A stretch of DNA of 64,000 nt. Origin: Bemisia tabaci (lineage: Eukaryota > Arthropoda > Insecta > Hemiptera > Aleyrodidae). Within the stretch, counting starts at the first letter, position 1; the number at the start of each line of letters is the position of its first letter. The notes beneath the pieces are model-generated. The model did not search any database, was not told where the DNA came from, and saw only the letters and a program-made list of their open reading frames with translations. Made by a program: the position numbers and the translations under genes. The stretch is from NCBI RefSeq assembly GCF_918797505.1, contig NC_092800.1, positions 24,939,577-25,003,576 of the forward strand, given 5' to 3'. Positions 35,170 to 46,931 of this stretch are shown piece by piece.

Positions 35170-36264
35170 CGGATTTCAAGTCGTCTTCATTAAGAGTGTT
35201 TTTATGGTTTAAAATAATGCTGGCAACTTCGCATGAGACCTTCACCTGGATGAGTTTTCCTAAAAGTCACGATATATCGTCCTCTACTTTGAAATTCCCT
35301 TACAGGATTAATTTTCAGGGCCTTTAAATTCTTTGTGGACATAATGATGGATAATAATTGACCATTTTGAGGCATGGTATAATGATACTCGTGGTATCAT
35401 AGCTTAGAAAAGAGTTTTGTAAAAATGTTGGCACCAAAAAAGCACAAAAATGTCGAAATAAACCAGAATAGGATGGTTTGAATTTGCAATGAAAAAGAAA
35501 AATACGTTTTTAAGGTAAAAATCATTAATTTTTTCAATATCGGTCATGTTTTGGGCTCAAAATCATCGCAAAAAAAGCGACGGATTAGCAGAAAAATGAA
35601 CTTTTTGGTGAAATTCCCTGACAATTGAAGATATGCCACATCGTCAAAAAGACATAATTAGAAATTGCTTTTGCGCAAAATTTGATGTTCGAAAAGTAAA
35701 AACTATTATAGAAAACAAATAAAGATGCTCATCAATTTTTCCTTGGCATTTTCGCCATTTTCCCTAACATTCACAGGTTTTCTCTGAACTTCTAACATTC
35801 CCTGACATTTCCCAGTTTTCCTAATTTCCTTGATAGGAGCAACCCTATATTTAATCTGATATCAAGACCGAAATAAAAAAAAATGAAAATTTGAAAAATT
35901 CTGAATAGTCATAGCTTGTCGTAAGATTGAGAGTTGAGGATGTTTCAATACTTTGAACAAATCGACAACTGGAACCACTATTCTTGAGACACCAAAAGCA
36001 TTGTATCTATACATGTGAAAATTTACCGAGAGAACAGCCGGGTGAATCAACGAGAACTCATCGGAAGCAGCCGACGCGACGCTAGTCCTCACCATCTTCC
36101 CTCAAGACCGATAAATCTTCAGACGCGAATCTAGCAGTTGAGGTGAAGAGGGGGACGTTTTGTGGGGTTGAAGCAAGGTGACGTCAGAGCCGATGACTCG
36201 AGCGAATTCCCGGTTCGTGTGTGCTCGGAACTCGGAATCGGATCCGACGGTGGCAATGACAATG
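35170..36264. other. Unique AT-rich DNA
   Basis: No gene. TTCCCTGACATTTCCC-like words near 35750..35830 recall the MITE-E interior. Confidence 0.35.
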
Positions 36265-36346
36265 CTACCGTGCTAAGGAAGAACGCCGTATAAGCCTTCA
36301 GACGTTGCCAAGTTTCCTTCAATAAAAACCGATTTTACTTGGAAAA

Positions 36347-37110
36347 TGGAGATGTTGCATGTGTGAGGAATTTGCGATTTGACTGTTGATTCCTATGTAA
36401 AAGTTCGCGAGAAACACGATGGTGCCACTGGTTTTCTCTGATATCAACTCCCAAGCTCAAAAAAAAGCTCTCAAGTTGAGGCCAATATGGAGGGGATATC
36501 CCACGCTCTCCTGAGAGTCCACCTCTACATCAAGACAAACTCTTCATAGAAAGATAGGGAGCAAATACATTAGCAGGGTTGCCGTGTTTTCAGTTTTGGA
36601 GCCCCCAAATAAAGTGGCAGCCCTGTCAATGTATTTGCTCCCTATCTTTGCATGGAGAGTTGGATTGCATTTTGCAAAAAGGAACCACTCGCATTGCAAT
36701 GATACTAAGATTGTGCAACTTCATCCTTTGCAATAAAATTGCGGAAATCGTGAAAAACTATGAATTTAGATGGTAATTTATGTCTTAAATTTACAGTTAT
36801 TAGCGAGTAAAATAGAAACTATTAATGGATAATCGGGGTTTTCCTCCGAGATGAAAGAAGTTGCACAATCTTAGCAACATTGCAATGCTAGTGGTTCCTT
36901 TTTGCAAAACGCAATCCAGTTTGTCTTGATGTAGAGGTGAACTCTCAGGGTAGCGTGGGATATCCCCTCCATTTTGGCCTCAACTTGAGAGCTTTTTTGA
37001 GCTTGGGAGTTGATTTCAGAGAAAACCAGTGGCACCATCGTGTTTCTCGCGAACTTTTACGTGAGTATCAACAGTCAAATCGCAAATTCCTCACACATGC
37101 AACATCTCCA
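36347..37110. mobile_element. Foldback FB-H4, split by MITE-M1
   Basis: Termini are identical in type to H2. Removing M1 and one GT restores GGAGAGTTTGTCTTGATG as in the other copies. Confidence 0.9.
36661..36918. mobile_element. MITE-M1 (TGGATTGCATTTTGCA termini)
   Basis: 258 bases, inverted ends TGGATTGCATTTTGCAAAAA and TTTTTGCAAAACGCAATCCA. GT is duplicated relative to the empty site in FB-H. Its sister is M2 (45054..45312). Confidence 0.92.
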
Positions 37111-37390
37111 TTATGTACGCAATTTAATCTAAAATAACTGAAAATTTCAAGGAAAAACATGCATGAAAGTTGTCAAAGATACGTGTTTTATCAAGGGAAA
37201 TTTGGCAACTCTCGAAAGTTCATACGACGTTCTTCCTGAGCACGGCAGAATGAGTCGCACAAGCGCGGAAAAACAATGACTCCAACTCAATAGAATTGAC
37301 AGCCATTGTTCTCGCGAGTCGGGACTCGGACCGAAAACCGCCCCGTCGGACGTCCAGCGGGGGTGCAAAATTTGTGTTTTCGTCGTCGTA

Positions 37391-38334
37391 AATTCAACGG
37401 AGATAAATTAACATGGATCCTGTTAGTTTTATGTATTCAGAAACGATAAATAGATGACCCGAGTGAGAAACTAAGTATCTCCATTGCGGTGTTTCAAAAT
37501 TTCCGCTCCTATTTGGCTTTTTCGAAGGGCAGCGAGTTAACTTTGTGGTTTTGTCTTCACAAATTCAACGGAGATAAATTAACATGGATCCTGTTAGTTT
37601 TATGTATTCAGAAACGATAAATAGATGACCCGAGTGAGAAACTAAGTATCTCCATTGCGGTGTTTCAAAATTTCCGCTCCTATTTGGCTTTTTCGAAGGG
37701 CAGCGAGTTAACTTTGTGGTTTTGTCTTCACAAATTCAACGGAGATAAATTAACATGGATCCTGTTAGTTTTATGTATTCAGAAACGATAAATAGATGAC
37801 CCGAGTGAACAACTAAGTATCTCCATTGCGGTGTTTCAAAATTTCCGCTCCTATTTGGCTTTTTCGAAGGGCAGCGAGTTAACTTTGTGGTTTTGTCGTC
37901 ATAAATTCAACGGAAATAAATTAACATGGATCCTGTTAGTTTTATGTATTCAGAAACGATAAATAGATGACCCGAGTGAGAAACTAAGTATCTCCATTGC
38001 GCTGTTTCAAAATTTCCGCTCCTATTTGGCTTTTCGAAGGGCAGCGAGTTAACTTTGTGGTTTCGTCGTCATAAATTCAACGGAAATAAATTAACATGGA
38101 TCCTGTTAGTTTTATGTATCCAGAAACGATATATGGATAGCCTGAGTGCGAAACCAAGCATCTCTATTGCGATTATTCAAAATTACCGCTCCTATTGTGC
38201 ATTTTGGAAGGGCAGCGGGTTACTTTTAGAGCTTGGAATTCATACAGAATATTCTGCTGACAGGAAAGAAATTCAACGGAGATCAATTAACATGGATCCT
38301 CGCGGATGTTAGTTTTACGTATCCAGAGACAATA
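37391..38334. repeat. 171-bp tandem array, five regular units and a diverged sixth
   Basis: Unit starts AATTCAACGG at 37391, 37562, 37733, 37904 and 38074, then AATTCAACGGAGATC at 38271. Each unit has ACATGGATCCTGTTAG, GATGACCCGAGTG and TTTCGAAGGGCAGCGAG. The first four units look more than 95% identical; the fifth diverges in its second half. MITE-G10 interrupts the sixth, which resumes at 38587. Confidence 0.95.
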
Positions 38335-38582
38335 CTGCCGTGTTAAGTAAAAACGTCTTGTGAGCATTCGAATTTTGCCAAATTTCGCTCAGAAAAGATT
38401 TATTTTCGGAGAAAGTTATGCTTTTTGTTTCCTTGAGACTTTTGGATATTTTAAATCAAATCACCGAAAATATTCTCTGAAAAATCGGGAGAAAAATATT
38501 CATAAAATTTTCCGAAAATTCATGATTTGTCAAAAGAAATTTGGCAACCCCTGAAGGCTCATACGGCGTTTTTCCTTGGCAG
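38335..38582. mobile_element. MITE-G10 inside the tandem array
   Basis: Starts CTGCCGTGTTAAGTAAAAAC and ends CATACGGCGTTTTTCCTTGG, then CAG. AATA on both sides (4-bp duplication). Confidence 0.88.
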
Positions 38583-38690
38583 AATATATAATGGCTTGAG
38601 TGCGAAACCAAGTATCTCCATTGCGACGTTTCAACATTTCTGCCTCTATTTGGCTTTTTCGAAGGGCAGCGAGTCAACTATAGTCAACGA
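38583..38690. repeat. Remainder of the sixth array unit
   Basis: GAGTGCGAAACCAAGTATCT through GGCTTTTTCGAAGGGCAGCG matches units 1-5. Confidence 0.9.
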
Positions 38691-39595
38691 TTTTTTTAGA
38701 TCATTTATGAATTCAGGGGATAAAAGTACAGGGGAGCACAAATTTTCATGAGATTTGGTTCTCAACCGTTGCCAAAATTCAGGGAAAACGATTTACTTTC
38801 TGAATTTTTTTTTTTTGGGGGGGGGGGGGGCGTAACTTCGACTGGAAGGCACTTTTGGAAAGAACTTTACACAACAAAAAAGTCTTAACTTGACCCACAG
38901 AATACGGCCCTGCAGTCTGGCCGTTTAACCCTGGATCACCCTGTATTTTTATAAACTTCACCGCCTAGACCACGCAGGTGCATTAATGGACTCACTCATG
39001 ACCCGCTGTATCACCCTGTATAAGGAAGGAAATAAAATGGTGGGAAATGGTTGGGTCTTTCTCTTGCAAATGGCAGAGAGGCCCCCTCGGTGCACTTATG
39101 GGGCGTTCGGCATCCTGCCAATAAATATCAGCTCGGAGTAATATCGGGAAGTCTTGATTTGTTCGAAATCCCCTCGCTACGCTCACTAATTCTCAAGCCG
39201 CCCTCAGCCCAATAACCGATTATTAATTCGTTATTGCTCCATTATTCTCCTCTGCCTTGATTAATGGCTGACGGGTCTTTTACGGGGTCTTTATTTTCTG
39301 GACAACCCGAAATGCCAAAGAGAGCAAGTTTTTTTCATTTTTTTTTTAAATCGTAAAAAGCTTCGAATTTCGTTTGAATCTCTCTACACATTTCACACGA
39401 ATAAAAAAATGATAGTGGTTAAGGAAGTTTTAGCTCTATTTGAGCAGCATAACACCTGTTATACGGTGGAAATTATCACACAGTCAGAGATGACCATACG
39501 CCTTGGAGTTTAACCAGCAGTTGTCTAACCGTGACTTAGTCGACCAGAAAAATTTGGTTCCGAATTCAGAATTCACAGAAGTCCCAAAGTTTCTA
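38691..39595. other. Unique DNA
   Basis: A T10 run followed by a G13 run lies at 38808..38830. Words CACCCTGTATTTTTA (38938) and CACCCTGTATAAG (39013) resemble mariner termini but could not be paired. No gene. Confidence 0.35.
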
Positions 39596-40100
39596 ATTAC
39601 CTATGTTTTTCCTGGGTTTGTAAGGGAAAAGAAAAGGCATCATAAACACGCAACTACACTTTGCGAGGAACTTAGTCGTCCGCGTAACTCAATGCTCACC
39701 CGGGCTCATCTCATACCAGTCAATTCACAAACGATGGAGCGCCTTCAATTACGTTTGATACTGTGCAATACTCCGGTGGTGGAATAGTTGCTCAGAGCGC
39801 CTTCCACGGTATCGCTTCGACTTAATGACGTCAGATAACGATTGCCGCTGATATTGCACTCAACGCGTGCGTAGTTCCACAGTTTTTCGTCACCGACGGG
39901 GTGGTAAAAAACATTCATACCTGAATTTGCGACGTTGCAACTTCTTCGCGACCTTTTTCGTACGGGTAAACGAATCATTTCCTAACTTTACCTCGTTTTC
40001 TCGGTTATTTAGGACCCTGGAAAAAGCCGTGTCTTCATTTGATTCAGGATTTTTAAATGGATTTTGTTCGTACGGGAAAATGAAATGCAGAATACGAGGG
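39596..40100. repeat. Dispersed repeat Z1
   Basis: From TACCTATGTTTTTCCTGGG to AAATGCAGAA it matches Z2 (45804..46256). The first 262 bases differ at only about eight positions; the distal 180 bases are clearly more diverged and Z2 lacks about 45 bases. No open frame is conserved throughout. Confidence 0.8.
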
Positions 40101-40534
40101 TAAAAAGCATTCAATTAGATCAAAATTTAATAATTCCAACAGTCAATACCGTTACATTGACGAAATTTCGTCACTCTTCTGACATGAGCGCGTATCTCAG
40201 TTTCAACATGAGCCTTATTCTCCGTAAAACTCAATGTTTTGCGGGGCTCATGTGGAATTAGAGATTCGTCCTTGCGTTAGAAGAGCAACGATTACATCCG
40301 AGTACATTATCAGGGTTTGATCCTCCCATCAATCGCCTTGTTTTTTGCTTTGTTTTTCCCGCTAAATAAAATTATCTGTATTTTACGTGGTTACTAGTAT
40401 AACCCTGAAAATACAACCGAGATTCTGGCTACGCAAGATGATCTTCTTCCTCAATGTAGTCGCAATGTTGCATTGATTGATGCGTACCGGAATACTTAAC
40501 CTGCCAGTATATCAACTTTCACGCTAACCCTACC
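40101..40534. other. Unique DNA, nothing identified
   Basis: No gene or window-wide repeat. Confidence 0.3.
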
Positions 40535-41053
40535 ACACAGTGGATCGAGTCAATTAGAAAGGTCGGACATGATATTACTGACTAAAACTGCAAATTTTGA
40601 TGGTTATTTCGTCATATTTTTAAATTCTAAGCGACGCTTCTGGAGGAAAATTTCACGAGGAGATCAATTTAGCCACTTTTAGAACCTTAAAGCCTTGTGT
40701 AAACGGAGTTATAAGCTTTTGAACAGGGTGTCTAGTTTTTTTTTTCATTTTGGGAAATCCTGATTTTTCCTAATACTTTACTGCTAAATCCTGATTTCAT
40801 GATTTTTCCAAATCCTGATTTTTTGCGGATAAAAATTAAAATTTCTGCATTAGCGTATACGAAAGCATATAAAAATCTGATCGGACAGCCGACTATTCTC
40901 AAATCCTGATTTTACGACCGATTTTTCCACAAAACCTGATGATATCAGTATTAAATCCTGATTGACCTCAAATCCTCATGGAATCGGGAAAACCCTGATG
41001 CTAGACACCCTGAAGTTTCCGAATTTTGTCCGACCTCTCCTTCCGACTCGATC
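40535..41053. mobile_element. MITE-D2, split by MITE-E2
   Basis: Starts CACACAGTGGATCGAGTCAA and ends GACTCGATCCACTGTGTA. About 230 bases once the E2 insert is removed. Confidence 0.88.
40724..41012. mobile_element. MITE-E2 inside D2
   Basis: Starts CAGGGTGTCTAG and ends CTAGACACCCTG. The empty site can be read from D3 and implies at most a 1-2 base duplication. Confidence 0.88.
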
Positions 41054-41056
41054 CAC

Positions 41057-41303
41057 TGTGTACCGACGCACAATGGATCGGGTCTATTAGCAAAGTCGGA
41101 CATGATACTATTGACTAAAACTGCAAATTGTGATGTTTATTTCGCCGCATTTTAAATTTTAAGGGGTGCTACTAGAGGAAAATTTCAATAGGAAACCAAT
41201 GGAATCACTTTAAGAACCTCAAAGTTCTGTATAAACGGACTTATAAGCTTTGAAAGTTTTCGAATTCTGTCTGACCTCTCCTTCCGACTGGAGCCACCGT
41301 GTG
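41057..41303. mobile_element. MITE-D3
   Basis: Starts CGCACAATGGATCGGGTC and ends GGAGCCACCGTGTGCCGG. It lies directly after D2 in the same orientation. Confidence 0.8.
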
Positions 41304-41542
41304 CCGGCGGGAGATTTGGCCAATCGGGAGGCGCGCAGTCAATTTTTCATCGCTCCATCGCTGACGGGGGCCGAGGCGCCAGGAAAATTAACTCGCCGGG
41401 TGCCCGCCATCCCCCATTTACGAGCATGCATGTTAAAGCCGCTAGGAGAAAGATTGCACTTTTACCCCCGGGAAGACCCGGATCTCCGACCGGGTGGAGT
41501 CTAAGATTTATAACGGCGTTGTCACTTTTCTCTGGTTAATAT
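41304..41542. other. GC-rich unique island
   Basis: Short CpG-rich stretch, no gene recognised. Confidence 0.3.
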
Positions 41543-41919
41543 AAAATTGGACGTATTTATGCTAAAAGGAGATATGTGCAAGTTGAAAGATGGGGTGTGC
41601 TCGTTAGTTGGGTCATAAGAAACAATGTAAAAGTGGATATAGCTCCTTTTGAGAAAATTGAAAAGCGGGATTTGACATTAAATCAAAAGGAGCTAAGCGC
41701 CAAAATATGCTGACTCATGAGCCGCGGGCATGGCAAGAGAGCGTTGTGGACAGGGCTCATGAGTTAAAGACACGGATCCGCGGCTCGGAGTCTCCATCGT
41801 CGCCGCTGACGTCACTGGCGCTTTATATTCCCCATTCATTCTTATGGCCCGACCACTAACGAGCACACCCCATCTTTCCACTTCCACAAATCTCCTTTTC
41901 GCATAAATACGTCCAATTT
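41543..41919. mobile_element. Foldback MITE-X2
   Basis: Ends AAATTGGACGTATTTATGC and GCATAAATACGTCCAATTT are inverted. Arms include AGATGGGGTGTGCTCGTTAG and CTAACGAGCACACCCCATCT. Sister of X1. Confidence 0.9.
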
Positions 41920-42926
41920 GTAGGTCGTATCAAGAGTAAAGTAGCTAGATTGGGAGAGTATGGACAGATTTTCAATATAAAAAATCCACGACCAGGGTGT
42001 CTACCGGTGCCCTGTCATCAAAATTCCTTGCTTTTCCAGTACATTTTCCTTTCTTTTTCCTTACTTTCCCAAAAATTCCTTTTTTTGCGATATTCGAAAA
42101 TCCTTACTATATACTGTTGTCTGGACCTGCAACTTGATACTATGGCGTTCCTCCCTTCTCCCGATAACAAACTTTAATCCTCGCTTTACCTCGATGCTGC
42201 TTGAGAGGAAATCTGTTGTGCTTCCCCCGGTAAAAAATAAAATACCTAATGAGATCTTAGGAATTCAATAAGACGTCATACAGGATTCTTCGAACCACCC
42301 CCTCACTATCTATATCTTAATTTCAAGTTATTGGATCGACAATGAAGCAGAAATAATTAAAATTAAATGAGTAAATTTTCCAGTTCAACGAGGGGTTTGC
42401 CTCCGAAGAAAGTTGCTTACGTTTTTTATTTAAAGCACCATGCTTCGAGGATTATTCACAACCCAAAAGAGGTGAAATCAACGTGTTGTTATTAAGACGT
42501 CCGGCAACACTGTAATACGGGGAGCAAGCCTCCGAAGCCACGCCCACCCCGTCCGAGATGGGATTCTTAGGTTATAAGCGGAAGGTATTTTTAATCTCAG
42601 ATGAAAGGAGCTGAAGGGGTGCAGGGGGAGGATTGGGAAAGAGGGGGGGGGGGCCTCGTCTGGCTGTGCACTGGTGGGAGCCAGATTATTACATTTATTG
42701 CGCTTTCGGAGAAGTTCACTTGGCGTCGTGGAAGATTGAGGTTAGGAAGAGAAAGGTGAAGATATATGGGACATCGTAAATACGTTATTTTCTCCCATCC
42801 TACCTCCTCCTCTTCGATAGAACGTATGAGTTATGACTCGTAAAAAGATCGATACAAATAGAACTGATAAGAGGTGAAATTTGAAGACACGAGGTGCGAA
42901 ACTGGGAGTCTGGCTTTCAGAGCCTA
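41920..42926. other. Unique DNA, MITE-E remnants and G-rich tract
   Basis: CAGGGTGTCTACC near 41996 with CCTTGCTTTTCCAG-like words looks like a decayed E/U element. There is a G-rich run near 42617..42654. No gene. Confidence 0.35.
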
Positions 42927-43091
42927 CAGTGGGGTGGCGTGAATTGCGATGTATCGATTGTTATGCCATTTAAACCTATGATAAAGAATCGATTATTAAG
43001 GTGTTCGCTGCGAACACCCTGTTTACCGATCCTTTTCCATAGTTTTAAATGACATATTAATCGATATATCGCAATTCACGCCACGCCACTG
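42927..43091. mobile_element. hAT MITE-P2 hairpin
   Basis: Starts CAGTGGGGTGGCGTGAATTG and ends CACGCCACGCCACTG. The arms are near-perfect inverted copies. No exact 8-bp duplication; CTA is on both sides. Confidence 0.88.
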
Positions 43092-44020
43092 CTATAAAAC
43101 TGATGGATTTCCCATTATCCATTACCAATGCCCTCCGGACTATAGAGCTATCTTCACGCGGTTTAAAAAAGAGAGCTTCAAGTTAGGAGAGCTGTTTATG
43201 CTCAACAGCCTTACACCAGAATCTAGAATTACGCTGTATACAAACGCAAAAATGAACTTAACTGTTTGCAACTTAGCCGCTGGAACACTGAGGAGTGTTT
43301 CCAATTTTGAAGTCTGACATTCTCGATCAACTTGACATGAATCGCGCTCCTAGAAAAATTGCCTCGGTGCCGTCGAAAGCCTCTTCCCCGTGAGCGATCG
43401 CACTTCTCACGTCCACGAGGAGAGAAAAACTTTGGTTAGTACGAAGAACCAAGATTTCCAGTTTAAACAACCGAAGTTTTGAGTCATGGACACTATAATT
43501 CGGGTCAGGTAACTAAAATGTTTGCCATGCAGCCATACTAGGACTGATGTTTTGCAGAGAATACTTCGGTTATTTGGAACGAAAACTTTCGTGTTTCAGA
43601 AATACCAAAGTCCCGTCTTTTTAAGCATATTTCCTCCGAAGTTTCTTTTCCCACACCTTCAAAGACAATATGTTTTCGAGACCTTGCAATAACGCTACTT
43701 TTAACCTAATGAGGATTAGACCGCGCTGGGAAGAAAGGAACCAAGCCACATCAGCCATTGAAACATTTAATCTGGCATTTTAACTTTTTACATGGAAACA
43801 ACTGTGCGGATTTTTGTGCTCGTAAAAGGCATTCAGTTGCCTGTATCTCTTCCATGTAACAGAACTATTGTGGTAGGGCTTTATTAAATTAGGATACTAA
43901 CCAGATGTTGTGGTGCTACCACAAGTCATTGGGAATGTCCATAATTGTCCAAATCATCCAAAAAAATGGGGCAGTGCCACAATTTTAGGGGATAACCCAC
44001 GACACTTTTTTTCCGTGTAG
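43092..44020. other. Unique DNA with a MITE-L fragment
   Basis: The left end of an L element (GACCGCGCTGGGAAGAAAGG) lies at about 43719..43860 without a right partner. No gene. Confidence 0.4.
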
Positions 44021-44370
44021 CAGGGTGTCTTCTAAAACAGGCTGGCCAAAAATCAATACTTTCACAGTACTTTTTCAGTAAGTTCCCAAGAAATTCAGTA
44101 CTTCCTTAACAAAAAAATTCAATACTTCCTCAACAGAAAAATTAAGTACTTTTTCAGTACCTCCATTTGACGGAATTCGAAAAATTTGAAAACTGCGAAA
44201 CATTTAAAAAATTCGAATTTCTTGCTCAAATTGCGGCAAAAATACGAGAAAAATTCCAGGACCTTCTGGGGGAATTTACGCACTTTTTCAGTACTTCCGG
44301 ACCGCTGCGCTCTTAAAAAATCAGTACTATTTACGAAGTTTCCGGAAAATCCGGACTTGTAAACACCCTG
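44021..44370. mobile_element. MITE-U1 with 7-bp target duplication
   Basis: Starts CAGGGTGTCTTC and ends GTAAACACCCTG. CGTGTAG flanks both sides (44014..44020, 44371..44377). The interior has many TCAGTACTTCC words. hAT-like by duplication size. Confidence 0.82.
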
Positions 44371-45053
44371 CGTGTAGGTGCAAGTACTACTTAATTACAA
44401 CACAATGCATTTTTGAAGTGCCAAGGGAGCTTCAAGCATCCGCCCAAATGCACCCTAAAACTGCTAAAAAAGCTCAGTAAAATCAATTTGAAGGAGGTCA
44501 TGAACGCTCGCTGCTCAGGAAACGGATAAGGGAGTTAAAGGCTGCGCAGATTTCCGGGCGACATTTCTGCAAAGGGATGAACGGGGGTAATCCTCGCAAA
44601 TGGTTGTCAGACGATTCCGAAGGAGCTCTCAGGGTGGGGGATGAAAGGGGGAGGGGGGTGGTTCTGTTACCGGCGAGTCGTCACCTCGTTCCAATCAAAA
44701 CGATTAAAGCGGATCCTCCCGGGCTTTAATCTCCAGCTCCACCTCCATAGCGAAGAGAGTAGTAAGTGCATGGTAGGATGAACCCCGAGACACATAAAGG
44801 CATGTGCTAACCATGGCTCATACAGAAATCTACTTCTGCTCTCTTCGCTATCACGGCGAGCTCCGCCTCGATTCGCCGTCGCGAATCTCGGATACCCGAT
44901 CTCCGAAGAAAGTATCTTCTTCCAGTTTCTCTACAAAGGGTGCAACACTTTTTTGTGTGAAATTTGACAACTTGGATGCAGTCTTTGCCAAATCTCCAGT
45001 TGCTGGAATCTACCCGTCGGTTCGATGCACTTTCATTCTGTGCAGAGGTAATA
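44371..45053. other. Unique DNA
   Basis: G-rich part near 44633..44662. A 122-codon plus frame (44804..45172) runs into MITE-M2, so it is not a single gene. Confidence 0.35.
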
Positions 45054-45312
45054 TGGATTGCATTTTGCAAAAAGGAATCACTAGCATTGCAATGTTGCTA
45101 AGATTGTGCAACTTCTTTTGTCTTGGAGGTAAAACACGATTATCCCTTAATAGTTTCTATTTTACTCGCTAAAAACTGTAAATTTAAGTCAAAAATTACC
45201 ATCTAAATTTCATAGTTTTTCACAATTTCCGCAATTTTATTGCAAAGGATGAAGTTGCACAATCTTAGCATCATTGCAATTCTAGTGGTTCCCTTTTGCA
45301 AAATGCAATCCA
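45054..45312. mobile_element. MITE-M2
   Basis: 259 bases with inverted TGGATTGCATTTTGCAAAAA ends and TA on both sides. Confidence 0.9.
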
Positions 45313-45366
45313 TATATTCTAGAGACCTCGTACTTGTTTTCTGACCATTTAACCTCAGCCAGACAT

Positions 45367-45505
45367 TGGACTGCATTTTGCAATTTGGACCTATAAATTC
45401 TGGCTCATCTGAAAAAACGCGTATGTGCAAAGGGAAACTAATGGCACATACGTTGTTTTTAAACCGGGCTAGAATTTATAGTTCCAAATTGCAAAATTCA
45501 GTCCA
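45367..45505. mobile_element. MITE-N2
   Basis: 139 bases, TGGACTGCATTTTGCAATTT to AAATTGCAAAATTCAGTCCA, AT on both sides. Confidence 0.9.
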
Positions 45506-45531
45506 ATTGTAGTTCTTAATACTGCCGTGCT

Positions 45532-45714
45532 TTATCCTTGAGGAAAGTTAGGAATATTTTTCCGATGAATTTTCAAGAACTTTAGAAGAAATTGCGAAGA
45601 AAATTATCTGAAAAATTGGAGGAAAATAATTACAAAACCCGAAAATTCGTGGTTTACCATCGGAAATTCGGTAACGGCTAAAGGTTCATACGACGTTTTA
45701 CCGTAGCACGGCAG
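45532..45714. mobile_element. MITE-G11 with internal deletion
   Basis: Left CTGCCGTGC then directly TTTATCCTTGAGG, so most of the left terminal repeat is missing; right end CCGTAGCACGGCAG. AATA on both sides (4-bp duplication). Confidence 0.85.
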
Positions 45715-45727
45715 AATAGCAAAAAGT

Positions 45728-46333
45728 AGTCCAATCCATGTTGATAGAAAATTAGTAACGCCTTTCAATTTTGACAGATACCACTCCACACAACAGTCGC
45801 ATTGCCTATGTTTTTCCTGGGTTTGTAAGGGAAAAGAAAAGGCATAATAAACACGCAACTACACTTTGCGAGGAACTTAGTCGTCCGCGTAACTCAATGC
45901 TCACCCGGGCTCATCTCATACGAGTCAATTCACAAACGATGGAGCGCCTTCAATTACGTTTGATACTGTGCAATACTCCGGTGGCGGTATAGTTGCTCAG
46001 AGCGCCTTCTACAGTATCGCTTCGACTTAATGACATCAGATTACGATTGCCGCTGATATTGCACTCTGAAGCATTATTACCTCAATTTGCGACGTTGCAA
46101 CTTTTTCATTGCCTTTTTCGTACGGGTGAACGAATGCTTTTCCGCCTACGTTTTTCTCGTTTTCTCGGTCGCTTAAGACCTGGAAAAGCCTGTTTCTTTA
46201 CTTGATTCATCATTTTTATTTGTGTTGTGCTCGTGCGGGAAAATTAAATGCAGAACTCAGTCCAATCTATGTTGATAAAAAATTAGAAACGCCTTTCAAT
46301 TTTGATAGATAACACTCCACACAACAGTCACAT
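45728..46333. repeat. 75-bp direct repeats flanking element Z2
   Basis: AGTCCAATCCATGTTGATAG... (45728..45803) recurs at 46259..46333 with about 90% identity; both contain CCTTTCAATTTTGA and CACTCCACACAACAGTC. Z2 fills the space between. Confidence 0.88.
45804..46256. repeat. Dispersed repeat Z2
   Basis: CCTATGTTTTTCCTGGGTTT to AAATGCAGAA, matching Z1. No terminal inverted repeats were recognised, so its class is unknown. Confidence 0.8.
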
Positions 46334-46750
46334 CCTTTTCCTATTTCAATAGGCTTATTTCGATCGTCAAAATATACCTTTCGGAACGACTACGTATGAA
46401 TGGAGAACAGCTCCAGCGGAAAAAATGGCAAATAGTTTCCGCCACTGAGCGACACCGTTTCGAACAACATCATCGGCTGCAGAAGCGCCGAACGTGATTA
46501 ATGGTGAGTAAACCACCTCGCACCGGAAAATTAAGCGAGAAAAGCGCGGAAAAGCGGGGGCACGAGTGCGGAGGGAGGGGGGAAACTACTCGATCCGTGC
46601 AGAAACCCCTCAACTGAGCGGCGGCTGTCGGCCGGAGCCTGGGGTTTCTCCATAATTTGATTCGGATCCGAGTGCAGCCGCTCAACTTTTTCGGAAACTA
46701 ATTTCAGTGTCGAGCTGTTTGGAATGAAAAATTAAGTTTCCGCTGGATCG
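46334..46750. other. Unique DNA with GC-rich centre
   Basis: No gene recognised. Confidence 0.3.
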
Positions 46751-46931
46751 GCGCACAGTGGATCGAGTCAATCAGAGCGGTCAGACATGGAATTTTTTAA
46801 TAAAACTGACAATGGACCACTAGACAAGGTACGAAGGTTAAGCATTCTGATACATGTTTCTTAACCAGAACTCGACTCCAGCAACAAAAATTACTGTAAT
46901 TAACACGTACCCAATACATTTGATGTTTCTT

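Larger units (their letters stand above)
36265..37248. mobile_element. MITE-G9 containing FB-H4 and MITE-M1
   Basis: Starts CTACCGTGCTAAGGAAGAAC and ends TTCCTGAGCACGGCAG. AATG lies on both sides (4-bp duplication). About 764 bases of foreign sequence lie in the middle. Confidence 0.92.

Noticed and set aside
37391..38690. Regular repeats resembling a CRISPR array
   Set aside because: Whole 171-base units repeat without distinct spacers, and the DNA is eukaryotic.
39503..39787. Shared peptide in Z1 and Z2 (VFPGFVREKKRH...)
   Set aside because: Frame conservation follows from 97% DNA identity. Differences include amino-acid changes and the frame is not maintained past the repeat.
44804..45172. 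122-codon plus-strand frame
   Set aside because: Its second half is MITE-M2 sequence, so it is not a single coding unit.
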